Below are positions 63,807 to 64,000 of a stretch of 64,000 bases of DNA, piece by piece. The stretch covers positions 352,697 through 416,696 of the forward strand of contig NZ_BMJE01000004.1 of the NCBI RefSeq assembly GCF_014642915.1, given 5' to 3'. Positions within the stretch are counted from its first letter, which is position 1. Every line of letters starts with the position of its first letter. Below the pieces are notes generated by a model. That model worked only from the letters and a program-made list of their open reading frames with translations. It was not told where the DNA came from and did not search any database. Source of the DNA: Flavobacterium suaedae. Its GTDB lineage: Bacteria; Bacteroidota; Bacteroidia; Flavobacteriales; Flavobacteriaceae. The position numbers were made by a program, and so were the translations under genes.

Positions 63807-63847
63807 AACTCTTCATAAATAACTTATTTATAAAGAGTTTTGTTTTT
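63807..63847 (+). terminator. Terminator of the tRNA-Ser transcript
   Basis: AACTCTT (63807-63813) and AAGAGTT (63833-63839) enclose ATAAATAA and TTATTTAT, which also pair, giving a long stem with one mismatch, followed by TTGTTTTTT. Confidence 0.65.
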
Positions 63848-63895
63848 TAGGGGATATGACGAGTAACTTTTTATAATCTTACTGCATTAACCAAC

Positions 63896-63926
63896 AAAAG
63901 GCAGCCGATTGGCTGCCTTTTTATTT
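63896..63926. terminator. Terminator between tRNA-Ser and the reverse-strand gene at the edge
   Basis: AAAAGGCAGCC (63896-63906) pairs with GGCTGCCTTTT (63911-63921), followed by TTATTTT on the forward strand. On the reverse strand it lies 35 nt past the stop of the partial gene at 63956, so that gene is the likely user. Confidence 0.75.
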
Positions 63927-63955
63927 TATATCTGTTTGTACTTATAAAGATAGAA

Positions 63956-64000
63956 TTACCTCTTAAGAGAGAAGTGCGCCTTAAACTCACGAGTAACTTC
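63956..64000 (-). CDS. C-terminal end of a gene running off the window
   Basis: On the reverse strand the last 14 codons read EVTREFKAHFSLKR and then TAA at 63958-63956, followed by a terminator hairpin. Only this tail is inside the window, so the product cannot be named. The open frame, stop and terminator together make a real gene end likely. Confidence 0.5.
   Translation of the reverse strand, partial: EVTREFKAHFSLKR

Noticed and set aside
63859..63999. Direct repeat ACGAGTAACTT (63859-63869 and 63989-63999) near the tRNA gene as an attachment site
   Set aside because: Only 11 nt long, not part of the tRNA 3' end, and no integrase is seen in the window.
1..64000. CRISPR arrays, insertion sequences, prophage genes or rRNA
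   Set aside because: No regularly spaced repeats, transposase, integrase or rRNA sequence was recognised.

Overview
The window comes from a member of the Bacteroidota, almost certainly the family Flavobacteriaceae and close to Flavobacterium. The evidence is a low G+C content, promoters of the Bacteroidota type (TTTG, about 19 nt, TAnnTTTG) in front of many genes, lipoproteins with an Asp-rich run straight after the lipobox Cys, a complete 14-gene nuo operon with a short NuoG, and a TetR-TolC-MFP-RND efflux operon. Identification rests on reading the sequence; no database search was possible.

Positions 1-10737 hold a probable extracellular polysaccharide locus. It contains a secreted TPR protein cut by the window edge, a Wzx-like flippase, a GT4 glycosyltransferase, and a three-gene reverse-strand operon: a 1029-residue GT-C-like membrane protein, an Ig-like membrane-anchored protein and a membrane-anchored GH5-like glycosidase. 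It ends with an unusual fusion of a response-regulator receiver domain to a GT2 (polyprenyl-phosphate-sugar synthase-like) enzyme. This is the most novel part of the window. Positions 10866-14347 encode a three-subunit biotin-dependent acyl-CoA carboxylase. Positions 14679-17710 carry a serine-hydrolase lipoprotein, a very A+T-rich CPBP protease and an SDR oxidoreductase.

Positions 17783-30807 are the full NADH:quinone oxidoreductase operon nuoA-N on the reverse strand. After it come a cold-shock protein gene, aspS, a lipoprotein gene, a tandem pair of TlpA-like thiol-disulfide proteins, a MORN-repeat protein, and an iron-uptake cluster (TonB-dependent siderophore receptor plus two PepSY membrane proteins).

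Positions 41625-48292 are an RND efflux operon led by its own TetR regulator, with a clear operator at the promoter. A second TetR gene is divergent from a polyprenyl diphosphate synthase gene, with another inverted repeat between them. Two envelope genes are then divergent from sucA-sucB (2-oxoglutarate dehydrogenase E1 and E2). A cluster of five lipoproteins in two paralogous families follows (56024-59910). The right end has a retropepsin-like protease, a TatD nuclease, a PlsC-type acyltransferase overlapping an asparaginase, tRNA-Ser(GGA), and the last codons of a reverse-strand gene at the edge.

Most of the window is core metabolism and envelope biogenesis. No phage, insertion sequence, CRISPR array or rRNA was found.
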